NCBI GenBank assembly: GCA_023667765.1
Contig: JAMOZS010000011.1
Location: 1 to 55,965 of the forward strand
Length of the DNA: 55,965 nt
Reading direction: 5' to 3'
Origin: Roseburia sp.
Lineage (GTDB): Bacteria; Bacillota; Clostridia; Lachnospirales; Lachnospiraceae
Shown here: positions 33,201 through 41,689 of the stretch, in pieces
Position numbering within the stretch: position 1 is the first letter of the stretch
Layout of the letters: each line of letters starts with the position of its first letter
Made by a program: the position numbers and the translations under genes
Notes under the pieces: model-generated
What the model saw: the letters and a program-made list of their open reading frames with translations, nothing else
Database searches by the model: none
What the model was told of the DNA's origin: nothing

Positions 33201-33599
33201 TTCTCGGGTCACAGGGTGCTTCTGGTGGACGATAATGAGCTGAACCGGGAAATAGCCGCAGAGATTTTCGGTATGGCGAAGCTTGAGGTGGAGACGGCAA
33301 AGGACGGTCAGGAGGCGGTAGATAAGTTTGAAGCAACCGCGCCGGGCTATTATGATATGATATTTATGGATATTCAGATGCCGGTCATGAACGGTTATGA
33401 GGCGACCCGGGCGATACGGAAGCTTCTCCGTGAGGATGCAAAGAAAATTCCTATTGTGGCGATGACTGCCAACGCTTTTGCAGAAGATGTGCGAAATGCC
33501 GAGAATGCCGGCATGAATGAGCATGTTGCCAAACCCTTGGATATTGACAGATTGTTTACAGTGTTAAATAAATGGATTGTGCGGATAAAGGAGAACTGA
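30201..33599 (+). CDS. Hybrid sensor histidine kinase with two receiver domains
   Basis: The 1132-residue protein has a membrane span at about 26-50, a large extracellular sensor of dCACHE type (about 55-370), a second span near 380-403, a HAMP-like stretch, and a PAS-like domain (about 470-580). HisKA follows with H629 (SRMSHDIRTPMNAIIG), then HATPase (NIMSNAVKYTPEGG, DDGKGMHPEF, GTGLGMTI), and two C-terminal receivers with phospho-acceptors near D919 (ILDWKMPDMNG) and D1057 (MDIQMPVMNG). The GTG start at 30201 overlaps the lipoprotein stop; no better start is visible before the first span. Phosphate would pass H to D internally, but no Hpt domain or separate DNA-binding regulator is adjacent. 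It is probably coupled to the lipoprotein and the GGDEF protein. Confidence 0.92.
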   Translation: MNNLGYKYRGNRNKTPKNASLLSKIMLPMIILALLQICIYAGLLVLSGGFSYIKSYSYNLLSEKTGNRKNFIENAFNQKTALVYETAKEVNEITERLLKETNVEASAIREDKELNKRILAECSESLISLIRRNMVNDAFIILDSGTLYDEGETLRRTGLYLRDTDVEENSVSDNKDIFMEIGSSGTARSYGLALDFGWSLYLDVTDKDSGNYDFFFEPINTYAAKSNTPLYNLGYWSGLSRIADSQQGSIKYTLPLVAKDGTVYGVIGIGLLEKTVQQSVPSQDFLSDSTCYVLGLDSEGNGEYQPMIHRGAAYGRLVNSDTVLSARKEEEYHLYDFTVQGNPKSIGSIQKLSLYNSGSPYRHQNWALISVADKGMILSTYYALIRVVLISVLVSFGVSVVAAVVIGRRISMPVAKMVGTLNNSRSNHDLVAFHSSGISEIDTLAASIVDLQVDVTEYASRVSRIITMSGNRIGVFMYDCRSASVFVGESLIKLLNFTALPDGDATISAEEFKERLGLIDKENSILSLPIFGEEESSGQYLNDTREIQYTDGDGKLIWFKFTLTRDKTKVMGLVQDITNTVAEKKRIAQVKDDEYTAKLLEANAALREACAAAERANHTKTDFLSRMSHDIRTPMNAIIGMTAIAENYMDDKVKLADCFNKISVSSRYLLALINEVLDMSKIEAGKFVLAEEKINILELVDNLIEMIKPSVKAKSHELRVHMNQVNHENVIGDSLRIQQVFMNIMSNAVKYTPEGGHIDFSISEKAAGQKKVGCYEFVFTDDGKGMHPEFLEKVFVPFEREEDERVSKEQGTGLGMTITYNIVKMMNGDIQVESELDKGTTFIVTLYLPLDETEPASLKELQGTHVLVVDDEQEVCERTCTMLQDIGMRGEWVLTGQEAMDKIAEAQEQGNDFRAVILDWKMPDMNGVETARAIRKSFGDKILLIISSSYDWTEIEQKAREAGAEAFLSKPLFKQRLITVMKSLLNREQGDALGNMKAEDFSGHRVLLVDDNELNREIAAEIFGMAKLEVETAKDGQEAVDKFEATAPGYYDMIFMDIQMPVMNGYEATRAIRKLLREDAKKIPIVAMTANAFAEDVRNAENAGMNEHVAKPLDIDRLFTVLNKWIVRIKEN

Positions 33600-33603
33600 T
33601 ACG

Positions 33604-34938
33604 GTGAAGAAGATATGGGATTTTTTTGAGAATTTGAGTGAATATGTATATGTTGCGGATATAGATACTCATGAACTGGTCTATATGAACAAAAAGGCCA
33701 GAGAGACCTATGGGTTTCATTCTCCGGAGGAGTATGTGGGAAAGAAATGCTATAATATACTCCAGAACTGTTCGGAGCCTTGCGCAATCTGTACCAATGG
33801 TGATTTGAAGTCCGGATATTTTAAGGAATGGGAGTATTATAATCCTATTTTGGACAAATATCTGATGCTGAAGGACACCCTTATAGAGGACGGGGACAGA
33901 AAGTATCGTCTGGAGATTGCATTGGACGCCAGTGTTCAGCAGAGGCAGGGCAGTATGCTCAGGAGTTATGAGAATCTGGAGACAATCGTAAATGAGGGCT
34001 TCCGGATAGCGCTACAGGAGTCCTCTCCCGATAGAACCATTCAGGTTGCGCTGGAGTATCTGGGCAAGGCACTGAACGGGGAAAGAACCTATATTTTTGA
34101 AAAGAACGAGAAGGGCGGAGACGATAATACCTATGAATGGGTGGCAAACGGAGTGACTCCTGAGAAGGAGAATCTACAGGATTTGCCCTCGGAGGTCTGT
34201 GCAGACTGGTATCAGAGCTTCCGAGAAAATAAGAATGTTGTGATTGAGGATATAGAGAGTATTCGGGAGGAGAATCCCCTACAGTATGAGAAGCTGGCGG
34301 GACAGAATATCCATTCCCTGGTGGTGGTGCCGCTCTATGATGAAAAAGATGTGATTGGATTTTACGGCGTTGACAACCCGCCGGAAGAATTTTTTGATTA
34401 TGCGATGAATATGCTTCAGATTATGGGATATTTTATTGTATCCTCCCTTAAGAGGCGGGATTTGGTAAAGCAGCTGCAGGTCATGAGTTACCATGACCAG
34501 TTGACCGGCCTCGGTAATCGGCATTTGATGAATGAGTATCTGGATAATATGCAGCATGGAGAACATATCGGGATTGTATATTGTGATATCACCGGATTAA
34601 AAAGGGTCAATGATACCGAAGGACATGCCCAGGGGGATAAGCTGATAGTCCGGGCCAGCCAGAGCCTGAAAAGGGTGTTTGGAGATTACGGAGTATTCCG
34701 TATCGGAGGCGATGAGCTGCTGGCGCTCTGTATGCAGATAGACAGGGAGCTGCTTATGGAGAGAGTGGGGCTGTTACAAAAGGATATGGAGGAGAATGCC
34801 GTGAACATAGCGGTGGGCGCTATCTGGGAAGAGGAGGTCAGAGAAGATATCGACAAGCTTCTTGCCAGAGCGGAGTCATTGATGTATAAGGACAAGGCGG
34901 CATATTATAAGGCGTCGGGTCTGGACAGGAGAAGGTAA
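33604..34938 (+). CDS. PAS-GAF-GGDEF protein (putative diguanylate cyclase)
   Basis: The 444-residue cytoplasmic protein has an N-terminal PAS domain (about 5-110: FENLSEYVYVADIDTHELVYMN, with a Cys-rich NCSEPCAIC stretch), a GAF domain (about 125-280: SLVVVPLYDEKDVIGFYGVDNP) and a GGDEF domain (about 285-440: SYHDQLTGLGNRHLMNEYL, CDITGLKRVNDTEGHAQGD). The active-site motif reads RIGGDEL, with Leu for the usual Phe, near 364-370. The metal and nucleotide residues are otherwise kept, so activity is possible. No I-site RxxD is seen at the normal place. GTG 33604 follows AAGGAG. It begins 4 bases after the hybrid kinase stop, so it is cotranscribed and probably an output of that sensor. Confidence 0.9.
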   Translation: MKKIWDFFENLSEYVYVADIDTHELVYMNKKARETYGFHSPEEYVGKKCYNILQNCSEPCAICTNGDLKSGYFKEWEYYNPILDKYLMLKDTLIEDGDRKYRLEIALDASVQQRQGSMLRSYENLETIVNEGFRIALQESSPDRTIQVALEYLGKALNGERTYIFEKNEKGGDDNTYEWVANGVTPEKENLQDLPSEVCADWYQSFRENKNVVIEDIESIREENPLQYEKLAGQNIHSLVVVPLYDEKDVIGFYGVDNPPEEFFDYAMNMLQIMGYFIVSSLKRRDLVKQLQVMSYHDQLTGLGNRHLMNEYLDNMQHGEHIGIVYCDITGLKRVNDTEGHAQGDKLIVRASQSLKRVFGDYGVFRIGGDELLALCMQIDRELLMERVGLLQKDMEENAVNIAVGAIWEEEVREDIDKLLARAESLMYKDKAAYYKASGLDRRR

Positions 34939-34951
34939 GGAGGAAATTGCG

Positions 34952-36736
34952 TTGATTTTTGGGAAGTATATCAATCGCTATTACCTGAAATACGGCCTGG
35001 TTTTGTTGTTAGGGGTGACGGCGCTTATTTTGGTAGATTATTTTCAGTTGATTCTGCCGGAGCTGTATCGGATTGTGGTCAACGGGATGAATGGGAATCC
35101 GGTAGAAATAGACGGACAAAGGGTGCCCTTTACCATGGATATTCTGCTGGACGAGGTGTGTCTGACGGCGATAGTGATTATTGTGGTAATGGTGGTGGGG
35201 CGTTTTTTGTGGCGTGTGTGCTTTTTCGGAGCTGCCGTCAGTGTGGAGACGGATTTGCGGAATCAGATGTTCGACCATTGTAAAGATTTATCCAGAGATT
35301 ATTTTCAGGTAAATAAGGTGGGCAATCTGATGAGCCTGTTTACCAATGATTTGGACACAATACAGGAGTGTTTCGGGGACGGCGTGCTGATGTTTTGCGA
35401 TGCGCTTTTTCTGGGGCTTTTGGCATTTATGAAGATGTGGAACATGGACAGACTGTTGACCGGTCTGTCCATGCTTCCTCTTGTGCTGCTATTAATCATA
35501 GGTGCGATTGTGGGAAAGTCCATGACGAGAAAATGGGAAATCAGGCAGGAGGCATTCTCGGAGCTGTCGGATTTTTCTCAGGAAAATTTCTCCGGCATTG
35601 CGGTGATTAAGGCTTTTGTAAAGGAGTTGTCCGAGCTTGCGGAATTTCGCAGGCTGAATGTGAAGAATGAGGATACCAATGTGGCCTACACAAAAATATC
35701 CACGCTGCTGAACATTCTGATTACGCTGCTGGTGGAATCCGTCATTTGCGTAATTTTGGGCTACGGGGGATATCTGGTCTATCAGGGCCGCTTTGATGCG
35801 GGCCAGCTGGTAGAGTATATTGTGTATTTCAGCTCTATTGTGTGGCCTATCATGGCTGTCTCCATGCTGATAGAAAAAACCTCCCGGGGAAAGGCCTCTC
35901 TGAATCGAATCAGCGCTCTTTTGGATGCGGAGATTACCGTGAGAGACCGTGAGGGCGTGACAGAGCTTACGAATATCAAGGGGGAGATAGAGTTTCGGCA
36001 TTTGTCCTTTTGTTATCCTGACGGAGAGAGGGACGCTTTGCGTGACGTTTCCTTTACCGTTCATGCAGGGGAACGGGTAGGAATTGTAGGCAGAACCGGT
36101 TCCGGTAAGACGATTTTGGTAGATTTGATTCTGCGCGCCTATAATGTGCCGGACGGCACATTATTTATCGACGGCCATGATGTGAATACCGTGTCTATTC
36201 ATTCTGTGCGGGAGGGATGTTCTTATGTGCCTCAGGATAATTTCCTGTTTTCGGATACGATTGCGGGCAATATCTCCTTTGCCGTGGATGAGGCGGATGA
36301 GGCGCTTGTGGAGCGGGCGGCCAGACTGTCGGACGTCCATGACGACATTGCGGACTTTACGGCAGGGTACAGGACCGTTTTGGGAGAGCGGGGTGTGACG
36401 GTATCCGGCGGTCAGAAGCAGAGGATTTCTATTGCAAGAGCTCTTTTGAAGGACGCTCCGGTATTGATTCTGGACGACTCGGTGTCTGCGGTTGATACCC
36501 GGACAGAAAAGGTAATTCTGGAGAATTTAAGCAGAGAACGGCAGGGAAAGACTACGATTCTGATTGCCCACAGAATCTCTACGGTGGAGCGGATGGATAA
36601 GATTATTTTCATAGATGAGGGGCGCGTTTTGGCCGTGGGCTCCCACAAGGAGCTGTGCGAAAGCTGCGAGGACTACCGCAGAATGGTGGAGCTGCAGCAG
36701 CTGGAGGACGAGACGGGAGGTGAGGAGGATGCATGA
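34952..36736 (+). CDS. ABC exporter subunit 1 (fused TM-NBD, degenerate Walker B)
   Basis: The 594-residue protein is a half-transporter with six membrane spans (residues about 15-310) and a nucleotide-binding domain (about 340-585). Walker A GRTGSGKT (near 380), Q-loop YVPQDNFLF, signature VSGGQKQRISIARAL and H-loop IAHR are all present. Walker B reads VLILDDSVSAVD, with Asp in place of the catalytic Glu. This is the pattern of heterodimeric exporters such as BmrCD or TM287/288, in which one ATP site is non-catalytic. AAGGAGG before TTG 34952 fixes the start, 13 bases after the GGDEF gene. It overlaps subunit 2 by 8 bases. The substrate is unknown (drug, lipid or peptide). Confidence 0.93.
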   Translation: MIFGKYINRYYLKYGLVLLLGVTALILVDYFQLILPELYRIVVNGMNGNPVEIDGQRVPFTMDILLDEVCLTAIVIIVVMVVGRFLWRVCFFGAAVSVETDLRNQMFDHCKDLSRDYFQVNKVGNLMSLFTNDLDTIQECFGDGVLMFCDALFLGLLAFMKMWNMDRLLTGLSMLPLVLLLIIGAIVGKSMTRKWEIRQEAFSELSDFSQENFSGIAVIKAFVKELSELAEFRRLNVKNEDTNVAYTKISTLLNILITLLVESVICVILGYGGYLVYQGRFDAGQLVEYIVYFSSIVWPIMAVSMLIEKTSRGKASLNRISALLDAEITVRDREGVTELTNIKGEIEFRHLSFCYPDGERDALRDVSFTVHAGERVGIVGRTGSGKTILVDLILRAYNVPDGTLFIDGHDVNTVSIHSVREGCSYVPQDNFLFSDTIAGNISFAVDEADEALVERAARLSDVHDDIADFTAGYRTVLGERGVTVSGGQKQRISIARALLKDAPVLILDDSVSAVDTRTEKVILENLSRERQGKTTILIAHRISTVERMDKIIFIDEGRVLAVGSHKELCESCEDYRRMVELQQLEDETGGEEDA

Positions 36737-38618
36737 ATATTATCCGCTTTTGCTGGTAGGGGCTATTGTGGGCGTATTTTCCATCCTGCTTAGCGTAGCC
36801 TATGCGGCGGTAAAGGATAAAAAACAGTCTATGGGCTTTGAGCGCCGTATGGAGGACAGGGAAATCATCAGGCGGCTGATGGCTTATGCCAGACCCTTCT
36901 GGAAGCAGTTTGCTCTGGTGGGATGCGTGATGCTGTTTTCCATTGCCTATGATATTGTGTCTCCGCTGATTATCGGCTGGATTGAGCAGCTAATCGTGGG
37001 GGATTTTCGGATGGAGCAGATTTTGTCCGGAGTAATCCTTTATATCAGTATCTTGCTGGTATCTATGCTCTGCACCTATGTGCAGGCCATTGTGCTTCAA
37101 AAGACGGGACAGAGAATCGTCTCCGTTTTGCGTGAGGATTTATTTGTCCATATTGAAAAGCTGTCCCATGAGCAGCTGAACGCAATCCCGGTGGGGAAGT
37201 TGGTGACGCGGGTCACGAATGATACCAATGCGATTTCCATGATGTTTACCAATCTTTTAGTGAATTTGGTAAAGAATGTTTTTGTGATTCTGGGGGTATT
37301 GGCAGCAATGCTCTGCCTGAACTATGAGCTGACCCTGATGGTGCTGAGCTTTGTGCCCTTTATTATCCTGTTTACAGTGATTTTTCGCAAATTTTCCAGA
37401 CGGGCTTACCGGAAGGTAAAGGACGGTACAACGGATATCAATACATATCTGTCGGAAAATCTGTCCGGCATCAAAATCACACAGATTTTTAATCGTGAGG
37501 AGCGTAAGCTGCAGGATTTTCGCAGAAAAAGCAATGCCCTGGGGAGAGCCAAGCGGGAGCAGATATTTGTGTTTGGAATTTTCCGTCCGCTGGTTTACAT
37601 GCTGTATATCAGCTCTGTGCTTTGCCTTCTGTATCTGGGAGGCAAGGGATATCTGGAGCAGACCGTATTTTTGGGCCAGATGCTGAACAGCGGTACGATT
37701 GTGTCCTTTTATATGTATATTTCCAAGTTTTATAATCCCATTCAGAATCTGGCGGAGCAGTTTAACTGGCTGCAGTCGGCATTTGCCTCCGCGGAGAAGG
37801 TCTTTACCATTATGGACATTGAGCCGGGGCTGGCAGACGCCCCGGACGGGATAGAGCTTAAGGAGGTAAGGGGAGAAATCGAGTTTAAGGATGTATGGTT
37901 TTCCTATGTACCGGGGGAATGGGTATTAAAGGGCATTTCCTTCCATGTGGAGCCTAAGGAGACAGTGGCCTTTGTGGGGGCTACCGGTTCGGGAAAGACT
38001 ACGATTCTGTCTCTGATTTGCAGAAATTTCGAGTTTCAGAGAGGAGAAATTCTCATTGACGGAATCGATATCAGAAGGATTAAGATTGCTTCTCTGAGGA
38101 AGCATTTCGGTCAGATGCTGCAGGATGTGTTTCTGTTTTCCGGTACGATTCGCAGTAATATTCTGCTTCGCTTGGAGGGAATTTCCGACCAGGAGGTTAT
38201 GGAGGTCTGTCGTTATGTGAACGCAGATTATTTTATCAATCAGCTGGAGAACGGACTGGATGAAGTGGTGAGAGAGCGGGGGAATAATTTCTCCGCCGGA
38301 CAGAGGCAGCTTTTGTCCTTCGCCCGAACGATTATTCACAAGCCGGAGGTGATGATTCTGGACGAGGCTACCGCCAATATCGATACGGAGACGGAAGCTC
38401 TGATTCAGGACTCCCTGGAAAAAATGCAGAATATCGGTACGATGCTTATGGTGGCTCATCGGCTGTCTACCATTCAGCACGCGGATAATATTATTGTGCT
38501 CTCCCACGGGAAAATCGTGGAGCAGGGAAGCCATCATGAGCTGCTGGCAAGGAAGGGAAAATATTATAAATTATATACACTCCAGTACCGCAGGGAGGAA
38601 GCAAACAAAAGCGAATAA
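36729..38618 (+). CDS. ABC exporter subunit 2 (fused TM-NBD, canonical Walker B)
   Basis: The 629-residue partner has an extra N-terminal span (about 6-28) before the six-span exporter core (about 60-340) and an NBD (about 375-620). Walker A GATGSGKTT, Q-loop MLQDVFLFSG, Walker B VMILDEATANIDTETE with the catalytic Glu, and H-loop VAHRLS are canonical. The signature is FSAGQRQLLSFAR rather than LSGGQ. In a head-to-tail dimer this altered signature would face the degenerate Walker B of subunit 1, giving one inactive and one active site. GAGGAGG directly precedes ATG 36729, which overlaps the stop of subunit 1. It closes the operon that began at 28754. Confidence 0.93.
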   Translation: MHEYYPLLLVGAIVGVFSILLSVAYAAVKDKKQSMGFERRMEDREIIRRLMAYARPFWKQFALVGCVMLFSIAYDIVSPLIIGWIEQLIVGDFRMEQILSGVILYISILLVSMLCTYVQAIVLQKTGQRIVSVLREDLFVHIEKLSHEQLNAIPVGKLVTRVTNDTNAISMMFTNLLVNLVKNVFVILGVLAAMLCLNYELTLMVLSFVPFIILFTVIFRKFSRRAYRKVKDGTTDINTYLSENLSGIKITQIFNREERKLQDFRRKSNALGRAKREQIFVFGIFRPLVYMLYISSVLCLLYLGGKGYLEQTVFLGQMLNSGTIVSFYMYISKFYNPIQNLAEQFNWLQSAFASAEKVFTIMDIEPGLADAPDGIELKEVRGEIEFKDVWFSYVPGEWVLKGISFHVEPKETVAFVGATGSGKTTILSLICRNFEFQRGEILIDGIDIRRIKIASLRKHFGQMLQDVFLFSGTIRSNILLRLEGISDQEVMEVCRYVNADYFINQLENGLDEVVRERGNNFSAGQRQLLSFARTIIHKPEVMILDEATANIDTETEALIQDSLEKMQNIGTMLMVAHRLSTIQHADNIIVLSHGKIVEQGSHHELLARKGKYYKLYTLQYRREEANKSE

Positions 38619-38682
38619 AAAGGAATAGAAGCCGTATGGGTTTTGAGGCGTAAGACCGGGAAGCCTTTGCAGGGAGGATGAG

Positions 38683-39264
38683 ATGAAGATATATTTCGTG
38701 AGGCATGGGGAGACGGATTGGACAAGGCAGCAGCGGCTGCAGGGGCGTCAGGATATTCCTTTAAACGAAAGAGGAATAAGGCAGTTAGAGGAGACCGGAA
38801 AGAGAATTGCTCAAATGGGGCTTTCCATAGATGTAATCCTTTCCAGTCCTCTTTTAAGAGCGAGAAAGAGCGCAGAGCTGATAGCCGGGGCGTTGGGTTA
38901 TCCCATAGAAGAGATTGTGACGGAGCCTTTGTTTATTGAGCGGGATTTTGGCAGAGGGGAAGGTACGGTCATAGAGGATTTGGGACATCGGTTTCCGGAG
39001 GATACCCATGAGGATATGGAAAGCATAGAGGAGACCTGTAAACGGGCTGATAAGGCCATACGAAGGGTGGTCAGCGCCTATTCGGGAAAGACGGTTCTGG
39101 TAGTGGCTCACGGGGCTATTTTAAAGGCCTTGCTGGAAGCGGTATCCCACGGGAAAATCCTGTATCGGGATCAATCCGTGCGAATTGCGCCGGGAAGTAT
39201 TTTCTGTCTGGAATACAGGGATGGCAGCTTCTGCCTGGATAATTTGGAGGAGATAAGAAGCTAG
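38683..39264 (+). CDS. Histidine phosphatase family protein
   Basis: The 193-residue cytoplasmic protein has the RHG active-site motif right at the start (IYFVRHGETDWT, catalytic His). SSPLLRARKSAELIA provides the second Arg, FIERDFGRGEG the acid Glu, and VVAHGAILKALL the second His. It belongs to the phosphoglycerate-mutase-like branch and could act on a sugar phosphate or on a cobamide/nucleotide phosphate; nothing nearby settles which. GGAGG lies 5 bases before the ATG. It is 65 bases after the ABC exporter and 137 bases before the esterase, so cotranscription with either is uncertain. Confidence 0.9.
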   Translation: MKIYFVRHGETDWTRQQRLQGRQDIPLNERGIRQLEETGKRIAQMGLSIDVILSSPLLRARKSAELIAGALGYPIEEIVTEPLFIERDFGRGEGTVIEDLGHRFPEDTHEDMESIEETCKRADKAIRRVVSAYSGKTVLVVAHGAILKALLEAVSHGKILYRDQSVRIAPGSIFCLEYRDGSFCLDNLEEIRS

Positions 39265-39401
39265 CGTGAGAAGAAAATTTCATGCAAAACGAGGCATAAA
39301 ATGAGAATAAGTCAAATTTAGAATCGTATGTATCATGGCCTTTTAAGATATTATGGAGTATGATTTTTTTACGCCAATAAATAGACAGGGAGGAAGAGGT
39401 T

Positions 39402-40217
39402 ATGCAGGAGTATGGAAAATATGAAATAGAGGTTTTTTGCCCGGAGGAGTATAAAGAGAAATCAGATGAGGTGGAATACAGCAAGTTGATAAAAACCAGT
39501 TATTATTCCGCCACCTGCGAAAAGGAGCGCAATGTAAATATTCTATTGCCCGCAGGCTATACAGAGGAGAAGAAGTACCCGGTATTGTATGTGCTTCATG
39601 GTATTTTTGGAACGGAGAATGATATGACCTTTAACAGCACGACCATTGCGAATATGATTGCCAAGGGGGCAGCCAGAGAGATGATAGTAGTGTATCCCTA
39701 TATGTATGCCAGCAAGACACAGGATGTCTGTACGGCTATCGACAAGGAGAATGTGGACGCCTATAATAATTTTGTCCATGATTTGGCGGATGATTTAATG
39801 CCTTATATGAAGGAAAATTATTCCATAGCGGAGGGCAGGGAGAACACCGGGATTGTGGGATTTTCCATGGGGGGAAGAGAGTCGCTGGCTATCGGATTGC
39901 AGAGGCAGGATTTGTTTGGATATGTGGGGGCTATCGCCCCGGCGCCCGGTCTTGTGCCCGGGAAGGACTGGGCGATGGAGCACGAGGGACAGTTTGCCGA
40001 GGAGGAGCTTGTATTCCATGAGGAAAAGCCGCTGTTTTTAATGATTTGCTGCGGCGATTCGGATAAGACCGTAGGCGAGTTCCCCAAGAGTTACCATCAT
40101 ATCTTTGAAAAAAATCAGGTGGAGCATGTGTGGTGGGAGATTCCCGGCTCTGACCATGGGAACCCGGCAATCACAAGCGGAATCTATAATTTCTGCAGGA
40201 ATATTTTCCGGGATTAA
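39402..40217 (+). CDS. Alpha/beta-hydrolase esterase (CE1/esterase D-like)
   Basis: The 271-residue protein has the esterase D/CE1 layout: RNVNILLPAGYTEEKKYPVLYVLHGIFG (oxyanion strand), a GFSMGG nucleophile elbow with the catalytic Ser near 155, CCGDSDKTVGEFPKSYH, and the final GSDHGNPAITSGIYNF with the catalytic His. Such enzymes remove acetyl or feruloyl groups from plant polysaccharides. There is no signal peptide, so it would act inside the cell. It lies directly before an alpha-galactosidase and a GH43 enzyme, which supports a role in finishing breakdown of decorated oligosaccharides. GGGAGG before the ATG gives a strong start. Confidence 0.88.
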   Translation: MQEYGKYEIEVFCPEEYKEKSDEVEYSKLIKTSYYSATCEKERNVNILLPAGYTEEKKYPVLYVLHGIFGTENDMTFNSTTIANMIAKGAAREMIVVYPYMYASKTQDVCTAIDKENVDAYNNFVHDLADDLMPYMKENYSIAEGRENTGIVGFSMGGRESLAIGLQRQDLFGYVGAIAPAPGLVPGKDWAMEHEGQFAEEELVFHEEKPLFLMICCGDSDKTVGEFPKSYHHIFEKNQVEHVWWEIPGSDHGNPAITSGIYNFCRNIFRD

Positions 40218-40310
40218 GGAAACTTTTTTTAGGACATACAGGCGTTGCACGGGAAGCTGCAGCGGCTGAAAAATAGATGGCCGCCAATACGGCAGGAAGG
40301 AGAAGATATA

Positions 40311-41465
40311 ATGGAAAAGAGAATGGCTTTCAGGCCGCCGATGGGATGGAATTCCTGGAATACTTTTACCTGGGATATCAATGAGGAGTTGATTCGGCAG
40401 GTGACGGATGTTTTTGTGGAACAGGGTTACAGAGAGGCAGGCTACGAGTATATCGTGATTGACGACTGCTGGAGTCTCAGGCAGAGGGATGAGCAGGGAA
40501 ATCTGGTGGCGGACCCGGCTAAATTCCCTCACGGCATGAAGGCAGTAGCCGATTATGTACATAGCAAGGGTTTGAAATTTGGAATGTACTCCTGTGCCGG
40601 TACTCATACCTGTGCGGGATACCCGGGAAGCTTTGAGCATGAGTTTCAGGATGCGAAGCAGTTTGCCGAATGGGGTGTGGATTATTTGAAATATGATTAT
40701 TGCTTTAAGCCCAGAAATATGGACGGAGAGCTTTTGTACCGCCGTATGGGGCTGGCTCTTAAAAACTGCGGCAGAGATATTTTGTTCTCGGCCTGTAACT
40801 GGGGCTCTGACGAGGTACATCACTGGATACGCTCCTCCGGCGCCCATATGTATCGCTCCACCGGGGATATTCAGGATAACTGGGATTCCATTAAGAGACT
40901 GGCCCTGTCTCAGCTGGATAAGGCCGCCTATACAGGTAACTTCTGCCACAATGATATGGATATGCTGGTAGTGGGTATGCGGGGCGGCAGCAATAACGAT
41001 TTCATCGGAAATATTGGAGGCTGTACGGATATAGAGTACAGAACTCATTTCAGTCTGTGGTGCCTGATGGGTTCTCCTTTAATGATAGGATATGATGTGC
41101 GGAAAGCAGATACTGTTATCAAAGATATTTTGCAGAATAAGGACCTGCTGGCTATCAACCAGGATGAGGAGGCCAGAGGCTTTTATGTAGTGCAGCCGGA
41201 GCCTCAGTGGTTCCAGGGACAGGAATGCTTTATTCTGGTGAAGGTGCTGACAGAGGGTGATTTGGCAATAGGCTTCTTTAATTTAAGCGACAGCAAGAGG
41301 GAAATGTCTCTGCAGCTGTGGGATTTGGGCATGACCTATGCGTCCGGCAGGCAGCTGTCCTTATATGACTGCTGGGGGAAGAAGGAACTGGGTTCTTTCC
41401 GGGAGCGCTTTGCGCCTACGGTGGAGGCTCACGACTGTCTGGTGGTGAGAGGTAAGCTTTTGTGA
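40311..41465 (+). CDS. Alpha-galactosidase-like glycoside hydrolase (GH27)
   Basis: The 384-residue enzyme has the GH27 TIM barrel pattern: RPPMGWNSWNTF, EYIVIDDCWSLRQRD, KGLKFGMYSCAGTHTCAGYPGS and VDYLKYDYC, with the nucleophile at D129. The acid/base region is HNDMDMLVVG (about 213-220). LLAINQDEEARG and a C-terminal beta domain (FFNLSDSKREMSL) close the protein. It would release terminal alpha-galactose (or a related sugar such as beta-L-arabinopyranose) from oligosaccharides. No signal peptide is present, so it acts in the cytoplasm. AAGGAG at 40297-40302 sets ATG 40311. Its TGA overlaps the ATG of the next small gene (TGATG), so they are translationally coupled. Confidence 0.93.
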   Translation: MEKRMAFRPPMGWNSWNTFTWDINEELIRQVTDVFVEQGYREAGYEYIVIDDCWSLRQRDEQGNLVADPAKFPHGMKAVADYVHSKGLKFGMYSCAGTHTCAGYPGSFEHEFQDAKQFAEWGVDYLKYDYCFKPRNMDGELLYRRMGLALKNCGRDILFSACNWGSDEVHHWIRSSGAHMYRSTGDIQDNWDSIKRLALSQLDKAAYTGNFCHNDMDMLVVGMRGGSNNDFIGNIGGCTDIEYRTHFSLWCLMGSPLMIGYDVRKADTVIKDILQNKDLLAINQDEEARGFYVVQPEPQWFQGQECFILVKVLTEGDLAIGFFNLSDSKREMSLQLWDLGMTYASGRQLSLYDCWGKKELGSFRERFAPTVEAHDCLVVRGKLL

Positions 41466-41674
41466 TGCGGGGAAAAAACGATAGCCTCTGCTTTCGCTGC
41501 GATAAGGCTCTTACTGCGGATGATAAGGGAATCTATATGAAAATGGTGTCCAGAAATGCGGACGCCTTTCTATGTATGGATTGTCTGGCTCAGAAGCTGA
41601 ACTGTACCAGACAGGATTTGGAGGAGCGTGTCCGTTATTACAGGGAGTCCGGAAATTGTGTATTGTTTCGATAA
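41465..41674 (+). CDS. Small zinc-ribbon-like protein (69 residues)
   Basis: The protein has two CxxC knuckles, CFRC near 10 and CMDC near 38, spaced as in a treble-clef or zinc ribbon. A helix follows (NCTRQDLEERVRYYRESG) and it ends CVLFR. No enzyme motif is seen. The ATG shares bases with the GH27 stop (TGATG), and the GH43 gene begins 15 bases after its stop, so it is a true member of the glycoside operon. Similar tiny CxxC proteins occur near sugar-degradation genes in Lachnospiraceae as far as I recall, without a known role. It could bind nucleic acid or a partner protein. Confidence 0.7.
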   Translation: MRGKNDSLCFRCDKALTADDKGIYMKMVSRNADAFLCMDCLAQKLNCTRQDLEERVRYYRESGNCVLFR

Positions 41675-41689
41675 GAAGGGAGATTCTTT

